Below, piece after piece: positions 44,477-53,339 of a stretch of 64,000 nucleotides of DNA (the stretch's first letter is position 1; each line of letters opens with the position of its first letter). The position numbers and the translations under genes are program-made. Location of the stretch: assembly GCF_002813915.1 (NCBI RefSeq), contig NZ_CP019335.1, positions 1,409,777 through 1,473,776 on the forward strand. Direction: 5' to 3'. A model generated the notes under the pieces. The model made no database searches. It was not told the origin of the DNA and saw only the letters and a list, made by a program, of their open reading frames with translations. The DNA is from Tenacibaculum sp. SZ-18 (lineage in GTDB: Bacteria; Bacteroidota; Bacteroidia; Flavobacteriales; Flavobacteriaceae).

Positions 44477-46666
44477 ATGAAAATGAATTTATACGATGCT
44501 TTAAAAAAGTTCTTTGGTTTTAATAATTTCAAAGGACTACAAGAAGATGTGGTTAAAAGCATTTTAGACGATCAGAATACGTTCGTTATTATGCCGACAG
44601 GTGGAGGTAAGTCTTTGTGTTACCAATTACCAGCCTTGATGAAGGAAGGTACAGCAATTGTAGTATCCCCACTTATTGCATTAATGAAAAATCAAGTAGA
44701 TGCTATCAGGGGCATCTCTGAAACACATGGTATTGCTCATGTTTTAAACTCTTCTTTGAACAAATCTGAAATCAATCAGGTAAAATCAGATATTTCAAAT
44801 GGTATTACAAAACTACTTTATGTGGCACCAGAATCTTTAATAAAAGAAGAATATGTTGACTTTTTAAAGCAGCAAAAGATTTCTTTTGTAGCTATTGATG
44901 AAGCTCATTGTATTTCTGAATGGGGACACGATTTCAGACCGGAATACCGTAACTTAAGAAATATTATAAAGCAGATTGATAATGTCCCTGTTATCGGTTT
45001 AACAGCTACAGCTACTGAAAAAGTTCAGGAAGATATTTTAAAAACATTAGGTATGACAGATGCCAATGTATTTAAAGCCTCATTTAATAGACCAAACCTA
45101 TTCTATGAGGTACGTCCTAAAACCAAGGAAGTAGAAAAAGATATCATCCGATTCATAAAGCAAAATGAAGGTAAGTCAGGTATTATATACTGTTTAAGTA
45201 GAAAAAAGGTAGAAGAAATTGCTCAAGTTCTGCAAGTAAATGGTATTAATGCACTTCCTTATCATGCAGGATTTGATGGAAAAACTCGTGCAAAACATCA
45301 GGATATGTTCCTAATGGAAGATTGTGATGTCGTTGTTGCTACTATTGCATTCGGAATGGGTATTGATAAACCCGATGTGAGATATGTAATTCACCATGAT
45401 ATTCCTAAAAGTTTAGAAAGTTATTATCAAGAAACAGGACGAGCTGGTCGAGATGGAGGTGAAGGTCACTGTTTAACATTTTATGCCTACAAGGATATAG
45501 AGAAACTTGAAAAATTTATGGCGAATAAACCTGTTGCTGAACAGGAAGTTGGGCATGCTTTATTGCAAGAGGTTGTTGGTTACGCTGAAACATCAATGAA
45601 TCGAAGAAAGTATATTTTACACTATTTCGGAGAAGAATTTGATGAAGTGAATGGAGAAGGAGCCGATATGGATGACAATATGCGCAATCCAAAGAAAAAG
45701 CATGAAGCAAAAGCAGAAGTAGCCATTATTCTAAGAGTGATAAAGGAAACAAATGAGATGTACAAAGCAAAAGATATTGTTAGTACGCTTATTGGAAAAG
45801 AAAATGCTCTTCTAAAATCTCATAAAACTACTGAACAACCATTTTTTGGTGTCGGAAAAGATAAAACTTCCAGTTATTGGATGGCTTTAATTCGTCAAAT
45901 TCTTGTGGTCGATTTAATCCGTAAGGAGATTGAGCAATATGGAGTTATTAAAATAACTAAAGAGGGTAAAGAGTATTTAGAACATCCAAAGTCTTTTATG
46001 ATGACAGAAGATCATGAATACAAGAGAGGAGATGATGGCTCTATTATTACCAATGCTAAAGCAAACAATGCTGGAACAGATCAGAAGTTAGTACATATTT
46101 TAAAGGATTTGCGAAAACAAGTAGGCAAAAAATTAGGTGTGCCTCCTTTCGCTGTATTTCAAGATCCTTCCATAAATGATATGGCACTTAAATATCCAAT
46201 TAACTTGGATGAACTTTCAAAGGTTCACGGCGTTGGTGAAGGTAAAGCTAAGAAATATGGTAAAGATTTTATTCAAGTAATTTCTCAGTATGTTGAAGAT
46301 AACGATATTGTTAGACCAGATGATTTGGTTGTTAAAAGTACTGGAGTTAACTCTGGTTTAAAACTGTATATTATTCAAAATACAGACAGGAAGTTGCCAC
46401 TAGACGATATTGCGAAGTCAAAGGGATTAGAAATGAATGAGCTAATCAAGGAAATGGAAGCTATTGTATTCTCAGGAACTAAGTTAAATATTGATTACGC
46501 CATTGAGGATTTATTAGATGAAGATCAGCAAGAGGAAATTTATGATTACTTCATGGAAGCTGATACAGATAAAATACAAGATGCATTAGATGAGTTTGAT
46601 GGTGATTTTGATGATGAAGAATTACGATTAATGAGGATAAAATTTACTAGTGATGTAGCTAATTAA
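44477..46666 (+). CDS. recQ: ATP-dependent DNA helicase RecQ
   Basis: 3'-5' helicase in recombination repair. 729 residues. Helicase motifs: MPTGGGKSLCYQLPAL (motif I), DEAHCISEWGHDFRPEY (motif II and aromatic loop), TATATEKV, and the motif VI region QETGRAGRDGGEGHC. The C-terminal RQC winged helix (about 410-515), HRDC domain (about 530-605) and a flavobacterial extension with a highly acidic tail follow. The RQC zinc site is missing: the usual Cys before RR is replaced (TSMNRRKYILHYFGE) and the CxxC is replaced by GADMDDNMRN. Transcribed alone with its own terminator. Confidence 0.95.
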   Translation: MKMNLYDALKKFFGFNNFKGLQEDVVKSILDDQNTFVIMPTGGGKSLCYQLPALMKEGTAIVVSPLIALMKNQVDAIRGISETHGIAHVLNSSLNKSEINQVKSDISNGITKLLYVAPESLIKEEYVDFLKQQKISFVAIDEAHCISEWGHDFRPEYRNLRNIIKQIDNVPVIGLTATATEKVQEDILKTLGMTDANVFKASFNRPNLFYEVRPKTKEVEKDIIRFIKQNEGKSGIIYCLSRKKVEEIAQVLQVNGINALPYHAGFDGKTRAKHQDMFLMEDCDVVVATIAFGMGIDKPDVRYVIHHDIPKSLESYYQETGRAGRDGGEGHCLTFYAYKDIEKLEKFMANKPVAEQEVGHALLQEVVGYAETSMNRRKYILHYFGEEFDEVNGEGADMDDNMRNPKKKHEAKAEVAIILRVIKETNEMYKAKDIVSTLIGKENALLKSHKTTEQPFFGVGKDKTSSYWMALIRQILVVDLIRKEIEQYGVIKITKEGKEYLEHPKSFMMTEDHEYKRGDDGSIITNAKANNAGTDQKLVHILKDLRKQVGKKLGVPPFAVFQDPSINDMALKYPINLDELSKVHGVGEGKAKKYGKDFIQVISQYVEDNDIVRPDDLVVKSTGVNSGLKLYIIQNTDRKLPLDDIAKSKGLEMNELIKEMEAIVFSGTKLNIDYAIEDLLDEDQQEEIYDYFMEADTDKIQDALDEFDGDFDDEELRLMRIKFTSDVAN

Positions 46667-47242
46667 GTATAGGTATAAATAATATCAGTAATTTTATTAC
46701 AGATTCAATTTTGAAACGATACAATTGGACGCAAAAATTAAGTTTTATGCGTTTTTTTATTTGTGTTAGATAGAATGAGAAATAAAAATTCTAATTTCAG
46801 AAGAAATCTAAAAAGAAGTTTGATAAAAATACACGTCTTTAAAAATTACTTTTTGATTTCATTAACGGGTTTTTCTAAATCATGCTAACTTAGTTTTAAT
46901 GTAAATTACGCATTAAGAAGGAAATAAAATTATTTTTTTAGAGGGTACAACTCCACAGATGAGTAATATAATACTAATTTAAGATTTATAATTTAAGGGA
47001 TTAAAAATTTAAATCATGTTTAAGAAATGAAACCTTGCAGAAAACAAAGGCTTCAGATGTATCATAATTTTTTAAATTTCTGATCATAATGATAATCAAT
47101 AACCAAAAATAGAATTTTGAATTTCCTTAGTTACCTAAAAAAAGAAAGTTGTATTTATAAAACAAAAGTCAAACAAGAAGCTGCAGTGTAAGATTTACTA
47201 AAAAACAATAACATTATATTGTTAAATAATATCACCAATAAG
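46667..47242. other. 576-bp AT-rich gap without an intact gene
   Basis: Contains the recQ terminator at its left end and no open reading frame of note. From about 47000 to 47215 one frame of the plus strand reads as fragments (LAENKGF, then HNDNQ, PKIEF, KTITLY) separated by stops, which could be a decayed gene of the small secreted DUF2141-like type. That match is weak and I do not claim it. Confidence 0.4.
46729..46758 (+). terminator. recQ terminator
   Basis: ACGCA-AAA / TTTT-A-TGCGT hairpin followed by TTTTTTT. Confidence 0.8.
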
Positions 47243-47608
47243 CTACTTACTTTTAATAAATACTTTATCAATAGTTGCTGTACTATCACAACGGATAATA
47301 TATAAATCTAGATTTTCTCCGGTAACATAATATTCAGCACATGGCTTTTGTCTAGGTTTACTTTTACCAAAATAAACATCTCCTTTTCTTAGAATCAAAG
47401 AAATTTGAGCAGTATCTATTTTATGCATTTGCATTGTTTTCATAGCTTCCTCAGAGAACAGACGTTTTCTAATTCGAATTGTTTTAAGAGTGCGAGCGTC
47501 CATGCCATATTCAAAAGTTACTTTTTTATTCTTCCAAAAGAAAGAAACTGCTAAAGTTCCTAATGCTAGGCCGATCATGTAAAATCCGATTCTCTTTAGT
47601 AATTGCAT
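47243..47608 (-). CDS. DUF4258 family small membrane-anchored protein
   Basis: A 121-residue protein with one N-terminal transmembrane segment (about 8-27) and a periplasmic or surface domain. The body (TLKTIRIRKRLFSEEAMKTMQMHKI, ILRKGDVYFGKSKPRQKPCAEYYV) matches the DUF4258-like family as I remember it from flavobacterial genomes next to alanine dehydrogenase. Two Cys (KPCAEY, IIRCDS) may pair. Function unknown. 43 bp after ald on the same strand. Confidence 0.7.
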   Translation of the reverse strand: MQLLKRIGFYMIGLALGTLAVSFFWKNKKVTFEYGMDARTLKTIRIRKRLFSEEAMKTMQMHKIDTAQISLILRKGDVYFGKSKPRQKPCAEYYVTGENLDLYIIRCDSTATIDKVFIKSK

Positions 47609-47651
47609 GGTTCCAATTTAGACCACAAAAATACTTAAAAAAGTAAATAAT

Positions 47652-48845
47652 TTATAAAATCAACAGGTTAATATCTCTGTATGGTAAATCAAACCAGTCA
47701 GCAACTGTTCTATTTGTTAAAACACCATGATAAAAATACATACCATTGCGTAAACTTTTATCAAACCTAGCGGCATTTTCAAAACCGCCTTCTTCAGCAA
47801 TGTTTAATAAATACGGGGTTAAAATGTTACTTATTGAAACTGAAGCTGTTCTTGAATATCTCGAAGGAATATTTGGAACACAGTAATGAATAATTTCATG
47901 TTTTAAAAATGTAGGTTGACTATGTGTTGTTACTTCTGAAGTTTCAAAACATCCTCCACGATCAATACAAACATCAACGATAACAGCACCAGATTTCATT
48001 TGTTCAATCATTGTTTCCGTGACAATAATTGGAGATCTATCGATACCTCGAATTGCCCCAATTGCAACATCACATCTCATTAGTGCTTTTAGTAATGATT
48101 TTGGTTGTAATGTAGATGTGTATATTGGACCTGGAACTGCTTCTTGTAAACGACGTAATTTAGTGATCGAATTATCGAACACTTTTATTCGAGCACCTAA
48201 ACCAATAGCAGCTCTTGCTGCACATTTTCCAACTGTACCTGCACCAAGAATAACAACATCAGTGGGAGGAACACCACTAATATTTCCTAATAAAAGTCCA
48301 TTACCTCCACCAACTGTTGTCATATGTTCTGAAGCAATATGAATGGCGGCTGCTCCTGCAATTTCACTTAACGATTTTAAAATTGGAAAAACACCATCTT
48401 CGTCTTTAATATAGTCGTAAGCAATTGCAGTGATTCTTTTTTTTGCTAATGCTTTAAAGTATTGTTTATCTTGAGTTTTTAATTGTAAAGCTGAAATTAA
48501 AAAAGCCTGAGGATTCATCAATTTTATTTCATCCAGTGATGGTGGTTCAACTTTCACGAGTAAATTACAACCGAAAACCTCTTTAATATCGTATGATATT
48601 TTGGCTCCAGCCTCTGAATATTCTCTATCGGAATAATTAGCTCCTTCTCCAGCACCAGTCTCAACAACAACTCTATGTCCATGTGCAACCAATGCAGCAA
48701 CAGCATCAGGTGTTAAACTAATTCGTTTTTCTTCGAAATGCGTTTCTTTAGGTAAACCAATAAATAATTCGCCTTTTTGCTTTTTTATTTCAAGCATTTC
48801 TGGCTGTGGTAATAATTGTTCTTTAGTGAAAGGAGATAAGCTCAT
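47652..48845 (-). CDS. ald: Alanine dehydrogenase
   Basis: NAD-dependent oxidative deamination of L-alanine to pyruvate and ammonia. 397 residues, the longer Bacteroidota form. N-terminal substrate domain (GLPKETHFEEKRISLTPDAVAAL, catalytic-region AYDYIKDEDG), Rossmann domain with GAGTVGKCAARAAIGLGA, and VDVCIDRGGCFETS and the C-terminal HYCVPNIPSRYSRTAS. Its start overlaps the tsaE stop by 1 bp. NAD rather than NADP use is inferred from the family. Confidence 0.95.
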   Translation of the reverse strand: MSLSPFTKEQLLPQPEMLEIKKQKGELFIGLPKETHFEEKRISLTPDAVAALVAHGHRVVVETGAGEGANYSDREYSEAGAKISYDIKEVFGCNLLVKVEPPSLDEIKLMNPQAFLISALQLKTQDKQYFKALAKKRITAIAYDYIKDEDGVFPILKSLSEIAGAAAIHIASEHMTTVGGGNGLLLGNISGVPPTDVVILGAGTVGKCAARAAIGLGARIKVFDNSITKLRRLQEAVPGPIYTSTLQPKSLLKALMRCDVAIGAIRGIDRSPIIVTETMIEQMKSGAVIVDVCIDRGGCFETSEVTTHSQPTFLKHEIIHYCVPNIPSRYSRTASVSISNILTPYLLNIAEEGGFENAARFDKSLRNGMYFYHGVLTNRTVADWFDLPYRDINLLIL

Positions 48846-49267
48846 TAATTATAGTTGAGTTGAATATTTCTTAGATTATCGGCGTTTAACGTTAAATTTA
48901 TATTAACGGAATTTAAAGGTAATAAATTTTTGATATTATTAGGCCATTCTATTAAACACCAATTATTGCTGTAGAAATAATCTTCAACTCCTATGTCAAG
49001 AGCTTCTTCTTCATTATTTATCCTATAAAAGTCAAAATGATAAACAGTTTCCTTATTGGAAGTCATATATTCGTTTACTAGAGAAAATGTAGGAGAACTA
49101 ATAGTATCTTGAACTCCTAAAAGCGAGCAAATTTCCTTAATAAGTGTAGTTTTACCAACACCCATTTCACCGTTAAATAATAATACTTTATGCTTGGAAA
49201 GTTGAATAACTTCTTCAGCAATTTCATGTAGCTGCTCTAAAGAATAATTTTTATTCATAAAAAACAC
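48845..49267 (-). CDS. tsaE: tRNA threonylcarbamoyladenosine biosynthesis ATPase TsaE
   Basis: Regulatory ATPase of the TsaBDE complex that completes t6A37. 140 residues. Walker A GEMGVGKTTLI near residue 35, switch SSPTFSLVNEY, HFDFYRI and the Walker B-like CLIEWPNNI. tsaC, earlier in the pathway, is at 24463. It follows the porX stop with no gap, so the two are read together. Confidence 0.95.
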   Translation of the reverse strand: MFFMNKNYSLEQLHEIAEEVIQLSKHKVLLFNGEMGVGKTTLIKEICSLLGVQDTISSPTFSLVNEYMTSNKETVYHFDFYRINNEEEALDIGVEDYFYSNNWCLIEWPNNIKNLLPLNSVNINLTLNADNLRNIQLNYN

Positions 49268-50815
49268 TTATTTCGTATTGTATACAACGCAAGGTATAAT
49301 AATTTCTTCTAATGATATACCTCCGTGTTGATAAGTGTTTTTGTAATATTTAACAAAGTGATTGTAATTGTTTGGATATGCGAAAAATAAATCTTCTTTG
49401 GCAAAAATAAAAGGACTATTTATAGTTACACTCGGTAAAAAAATATCCTTTGGATTTTTTACCGAATAAACATCTTTCTCCTCGAACGTTAAACTTCTTC
49501 CAGTTTTGTATCGTAGGTTAGCACTAATATTTTTATCACCAATAACTTTTGTTGGATTACTACAATTAATTGTTCCGTGATCCGTGGTAATAATAAGTTT
49601 TTGTCCTAATTCTTTTGCTTTTTGAATGATAGAAAGCAAAGGTGAGTTTTTAAACCAACTTACAGTTAGTGATCTGTAGGCTTTATCATCACCAACTAAT
49701 TCTTTAATTACTTCCATTTCCGTCTTAGCATGAGAAAGCATATCCACGAAGTTATAAACTACAACAGTCAAATCGTTTTGTTTAGTTCCGTTATAATTTT
49801 CTTCTAAATCTTTTCCATTTTTTAAAGAAGTTATCTTATAATATTCATGTTTAAGATTTAGGTTTAATCGCTTAATTTGTTCTTCTAGGAATTCTGCTTC
49901 GAATAAGTTTTTACCTCCTTCATCAGTGTCATTCTTCCAAAAATTTGGATAACGTTTCTCCATTTCAGAAGGCATCAAACCAGAAAATATTGCATTTCTT
50001 GCATATTGAGTTGCCGTAGGAAGAATACTGTAAAAAGAATATTCATTTTCCTTCTTATAAAACTCATTGATATACGGTTCTATTACTCTAAATTGGTCGT
50101 ATCGTAAATTATCAATAACCACCCATAATGTTCCGTTTTCTTTATCGATATTCGGCGCAACATAATCCTTAAATAAAGTGTGAGACATGGTTGGTTTATC
50201 ATTGCCAGTTAACCAATCTTGATAATTTTTCTTTATGAATTTAAAAAATTGAGAGTTGGCCTCTGATTTTTGACTTTCTAGAATTTCTAACATTCCTGAA
50301 TCATTAATACCTTCAAGCTCTAGCTCCCAATGAACTAGTCTTTTGTATAAATCAATCCATTCTTCATATGAATTTACCATAGCTAGGTCCATAGCTATTT
50401 TTCTAAATTCTTGTTGATAATTATGAGTCGTCTTTTCAGATACTAATCGGGAATGGTCTAAGTTCTTTTTTAAACTCAATAATATCTGATTTGGATTTAC
50501 AGGTTTTATAAGATAATCGGCAATTTTAGAACCAATTGCTTCTTCCATAATATACTCTTCTTCACTTTTAGTAATCATAACAACCGGAAGATTTGGTTGT
50601 AGCTGTTTTATCTGACTAAGTGTTTCCAGTCCAGAAATTCCAGGCATATTTTCATCTAAAAATACAATATCGAAACTTTCTTCACCAACCAAATCAACAG
50701 CATCAGCTCCATTTGTACAAGTTTCTATATTATAATTTTTCTTCTCAAGGAAAAGGATATGCGGTTTTAATAAATCAATTTCATCATCAACCCAAAGTAT
50801 GTCTATTTTTCTCAT
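49268..50815 (-). CDS. porX: PorX-type response regulator with PglZ phosphatase domain
   Basis: Two-component output of the PorX/PorY/SigP system that controls the type IX secretion system; the PglZ domain is a phosphodiesterase/alkaline phosphatase-like module. 515 residues from ATG 50815; the extra eight codons to TTG 50839 are unlikely. Receiver domain 1-120 with Asp10, Asp11, phosphoacceptor Asp54 (FLDENMPGISG) and Lys in the LIKPVNP loop. Linker helices 125-205, then PglZ at about 215-510 with VVIDNLRYDQFRV, PTATQYARNAIF (Thr nucleophile likely), and TDHGTINC. The cognate kinase is not in the window. T9SS genes PorV-like and the secreted nuclease are also here. Confidence 0.93.
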   Translation of the reverse strand: MRKIDILWVDDEIDLLKPHILFLEKKNYNIETCTNGADAVDLVGEESFDIVFLDENMPGISGLETLSQIKQLQPNLPVVMITKSEEEYIMEEAIGSKIADYLIKPVNPNQILLSLKKNLDHSRLVSEKTTHNYQQEFRKIAMDLAMVNSYEEWIDLYKRLVHWELELEGINDSGMLEILESQKSEANSQFFKFIKKNYQDWLTGNDKPTMSHTLFKDYVAPNIDKENGTLWVVIDNLRYDQFRVIEPYINEFYKKENEYSFYSILPTATQYARNAIFSGLMPSEMEKRYPNFWKNDTDEGGKNLFEAEFLEEQIKRLNLNLKHEYYKITSLKNGKDLEENYNGTKQNDLTVVVYNFVDMLSHAKTEMEVIKELVGDDKAYRSLTVSWFKNSPLLSIIQKAKELGQKLIITTDHGTINCSNPTKVIGDKNISANLRYKTGRSLTFEEKDVYSVKNPKDIFLPSVTINSPFIFAKEDLFFAYPNNYNHFVKYYKNTYQHGGISLEEIIIPCVVYNTK

Positions 50816-50975
50816 ATGTTTTTTACTAAAAAAAATCAACGAATAAAAAGATCGTTTAGTGTAAAAGAACGAAAAATATACTTCTCGTTATCTAAAGAAT
50901 TTATTAAAGTTGACAATATCTAACAAAATATTTAAAATAAATCGGTCAATTCCGAGAAGCCTCTTTATATTTAAT

Positions 50976-50983
50976 TACTTTTG
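50976..50983 (+). promoter_or_regulatory. -7 box upstream of the HD phosphohydrolase
   Basis: TACTTTTG matches TAnnTTTG, 29 bp before the TTG start. Confidence 0.5.
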
Positions 50984-51012
50984 CTTGAAGTAAATATCAT
51001 AAATATTAACGA

Positions 51013-52242
51013 TTGACGACTTCTAAAACGAATAAACTTAAAATTCTTAATGATCCAATTTATGGATTAGTTTCAATTCCAAATTCTTTAATTTTTGATA
51101 TTATTGAGCATCGTTATTTTCAGCGATTACGACGAGTGAGTCAAATGGGACTTACAAATTTGGTGTATCCTGGCGCCAATCACACAAGATTTCATCATGC
51201 CATCGGTTGTATGCATTTAATGCAGAAAGCTATTCAAATTTTAAGAACGAAAAATGTTTCTATATCAGAAGATGAAGCCACAGCGCTAAGCATAGCTATC
51301 TTATTGCACGATATTGGTCATGGTGCGTTTTCGCATGCTCTAGAATATAGTATTGTTAATGAAATTACCCATGAAGAAATTTCCTTAAAGTTTATGAAAA
51401 AGTTGAATGAGGAATTTAGTGGTCAGTTAAATTTAGCTATTAATATTTTTGAAGGTAAATATGAAAGAAAATTTTTTAATCAATTAATCTCTAGTCAACT
51501 TGATATTGACCGATTAGATTATCTGAAACGAGATAGTTTTTACACAGGGGTTACAGAAGGTAATATTTCTTCCGATCGTTTAATTACAATGATGAATGTA
51601 AAAAATGATGAATTAGTAATTGAAAGAAAAGGTATTTACTCTGTTGAAAAGTTTTTAATAGCAAGAAGATTAATGTATTGGCAAGTTTATTTACATAAAA
51701 CTTCTTTATCTGCTGAAACATTACTGGTGAAAGTATTACAGAGAGCGAAAGAATTAGCGAAAAAAGGAGAGGAATTACCAACTACGGAATCATTACGTTA
51801 TTTCCTGTATAATGCAATCACAGATCATAATTTTAGTGATGAAGCATTAGAGGTGTTTTCGAGATTAGATGATTATGATGTGTTTGCTTCAATGAAACAA
51901 TGGTGTTACCATGATGATATTGTTTTGTCTAACTTATCTAAGATGATTATTGAAAGAAAATTGTTCTGTATTGAAATTCAGGACAAACCTTTTTCTGAGA
52001 AAAAAATAGAAAAGTTAAAAGTGAAACTTCAAGAAAAATTTGATATTAACGAGGAACATATAGATTACTTTGTTTTCTTGGATACAGCTTCAAATCAAAC
52101 TTATGACCTTGAAAAACCAATAAAAATTTTAAATAAAAATGGAAAAACAAAAGACATCCTTAAAGCTTCTGATCATCTTAATTTAAAGACTTTATCGAAG
52201 CCAGTTGTTAAATATTATTGTTGCTATCCTAAAAAATTCTAA
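51013..52242 (+). CDS. HD-domain phosphohydrolase (dNTPase-like)
   Basis: A 409-residue HD-superfamily enzyme. HRYFQRLRRVSQMGLTNLVYPGANHTRFHHAIG (first His), LLHDIGHGAFSHALE (the HD pair), and a later Asp in LDIDRLDYLKRDSFYTG match the dGTPase/SAMHD1-like group. It probably hydrolyses a nucleotide triphosphate; the substrate is not known. Start is TTG (51013), since relatives begin at this point and no ATG is near. Alone on its transcript; lpxD follows 56 bp later. Confidence 0.9.
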   Translation: MTTSKTNKLKILNDPIYGLVSIPNSLIFDIIEHRYFQRLRRVSQMGLTNLVYPGANHTRFHHAIGCMHLMQKAIQILRTKNVSISEDEATALSIAILLHDIGHGAFSHALEYSIVNEITHEEISLKFMKKLNEEFSGQLNLAINIFEGKYERKFFNQLISSQLDIDRLDYLKRDSFYTGVTEGNISSDRLITMMNVKNDELVIERKGIYSVEKFLIARRLMYWQVYLHKTSLSAETLLVKVLQRAKELAKKGEELPTTESLRYFLYNAITDHNFSDEALEVFSRLDDYDVFASMKQWCYHDDIVLSNLSKMIIERKLFCIEIQDKPFSEKKIEKLKVKLQEKFDINEEHIDYFVFLDTASNQTYDLEKPIKILNKNGKTKDILKASDHLNLKTLSKPVVKYYCCYPKKF

Positions 52243-52284
52243 GGGGCTATATTTTCAAAAGCAACCTTAAACAAAAAAAATAAT

Positions 52285-52292
52285 TACTTTTG
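52285..52292 (+). promoter_or_regulatory. -7 box directly before lpxD
   Basis: TACTTTTG matches TAnnTTTG and ends 6 bp before the lpxD ATG, so the transcript would start at or within a few bases of the start codon. Confidence 0.6.
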
Positions 52293-52298
52293 CACATA

Positions 52299-53339
52299 AT
52301 GAAATTCACAGCAAAACAGATAGCAGAGATTTTACAAGGTGAAGTTGTAGGTAACCATGATGAGGTAGTATCTAAATTATCTAAGATAGAAGAAGGCGAA
52401 AAGGAATCGTTAACCTTTTTAGCAAACCCAAAGTATAACAGTTATATTTATACTACAAAAGCTTCTATTACGATTGTAAATAAAAGTTTCGTTCCTGAGA
52501 AGGATATAGAAACTACGTTGATAAAAGTGGACGATGCATATAAGTCTTTTTCCACACTTTTAGAATATTATAATCAAGTAAAAAATAATAAAGTCGGAAG
52601 AGAAGAACCTCATTTCATGTCCGATTCAGCAATTATTGGCGATAATGAATACATTGGAGCGTTTTCTTACATCGGAGAAAATGTAAAAATTGGAAATAAC
52701 GTGAAAATTTATCCTAATTCTTATATCGGGGATAACGTTACAATTGGTGACAATTGTGTTGTATTTGCGGGTGTTAAAATTTATTCAGAAACCATTATTG
52801 GAGACAATTGTAAAATTCATTCAGGAAGTATAATAGGTTCTGATGGATTTGGTTTTGCTCCAGATGAAAATGGAGAGTATAAGGCAGTTCCACAAACAGG
52901 AAATGTTATAATTGAGGATAATGTAGATATTGGTTCAAATTCTACAATTGATAGAGCAACTTTGGGTTCCACAGTTATTAGAAAAGGTGTGAAGTTGGAT
53001 AATCAAATTCAAATTGCACATAATGTGGAAGTTGGTAAAAATACAGTAATTGCTTCTCAAACAGGTATTGCTGGATCTACTAAGATTGGAGAAAATTGTA
53101 TGATTGGTGGACAGGTTGGGATTGTAGGACATATTACCATAGGTAATAACGTTAAAATTCAGGCTCAATCGGGTATTGGAAGAAATTTAAAGGATGGAGA
53201 TGTTGTTCAAGGTTCGCCTGCGTTTGGATATTCTGATTGGAATAAATCATACGTTCATTTTAAAAATTTACCGAAAACAATAACAACACTAAATAGAATA
53301 GAGAAGGAATTAAATTCTCTAAAAAACCGAAATGAGTAA
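52299..53339 (+). CDS. lpxD: UDP-3-O-acylglucosamine N-acyltransferase
   Basis: Third step of lipid A synthesis: adds a 3-hydroxyacyl chain to the UDP-glucosamine nitrogen. Start ATG 52299 (346 residues), not the TTG three codons upstream. N-terminal uridine-binding domain (about 1-100: LTFLANPKY, KSFSTLLEYY), then a left-handed beta-helix of hexapeptide repeats (about 105-320) with the catalytic His in DNQIQIAHNVEVG, and GSDGFGFAPDENGEY. First gene of lpxD-lpxC/fabZ-lpxA-efp; its end overlaps the next start by 8 bp. Confidence 0.96.
   Translation: MKFTAKQIAEILQGEVVGNHDEVVSKLSKIEEGEKESLTFLANPKYNSYIYTTKASITIVNKSFVPEKDIETTLIKVDDAYKSFSTLLEYYNQVKNNKVGREEPHFMSDSAIIGDNEYIGAFSYIGENVKIGNNVKIYPNSYIGDNVTIGDNCVVFAGVKIYSETIIGDNCKIHSGSIIGSDGFGFAPDENGEYKAVPQTGNVIIEDNVDIGSNSTIDRATLGSTVIRKGVKLDNQIQIAHNVEVGKNTVIASQTGIAGSTKIGENCMIGGQVGIVGHITIGNNVKIQAQSGIGRNLKDGDVVQGSPAFGYSDWNKSYVHFKNLPKTITTLNRIEKELNSLKNRNE

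Noticed and set aside
47892..48342. Antisense open frames inside ald and other genes (for example 48019-48342, 13338-13601, 28866-29201).
   Set aside because: They mirror codon structure of well-identified genes, have no recognisable motifs and no promoter or start context.
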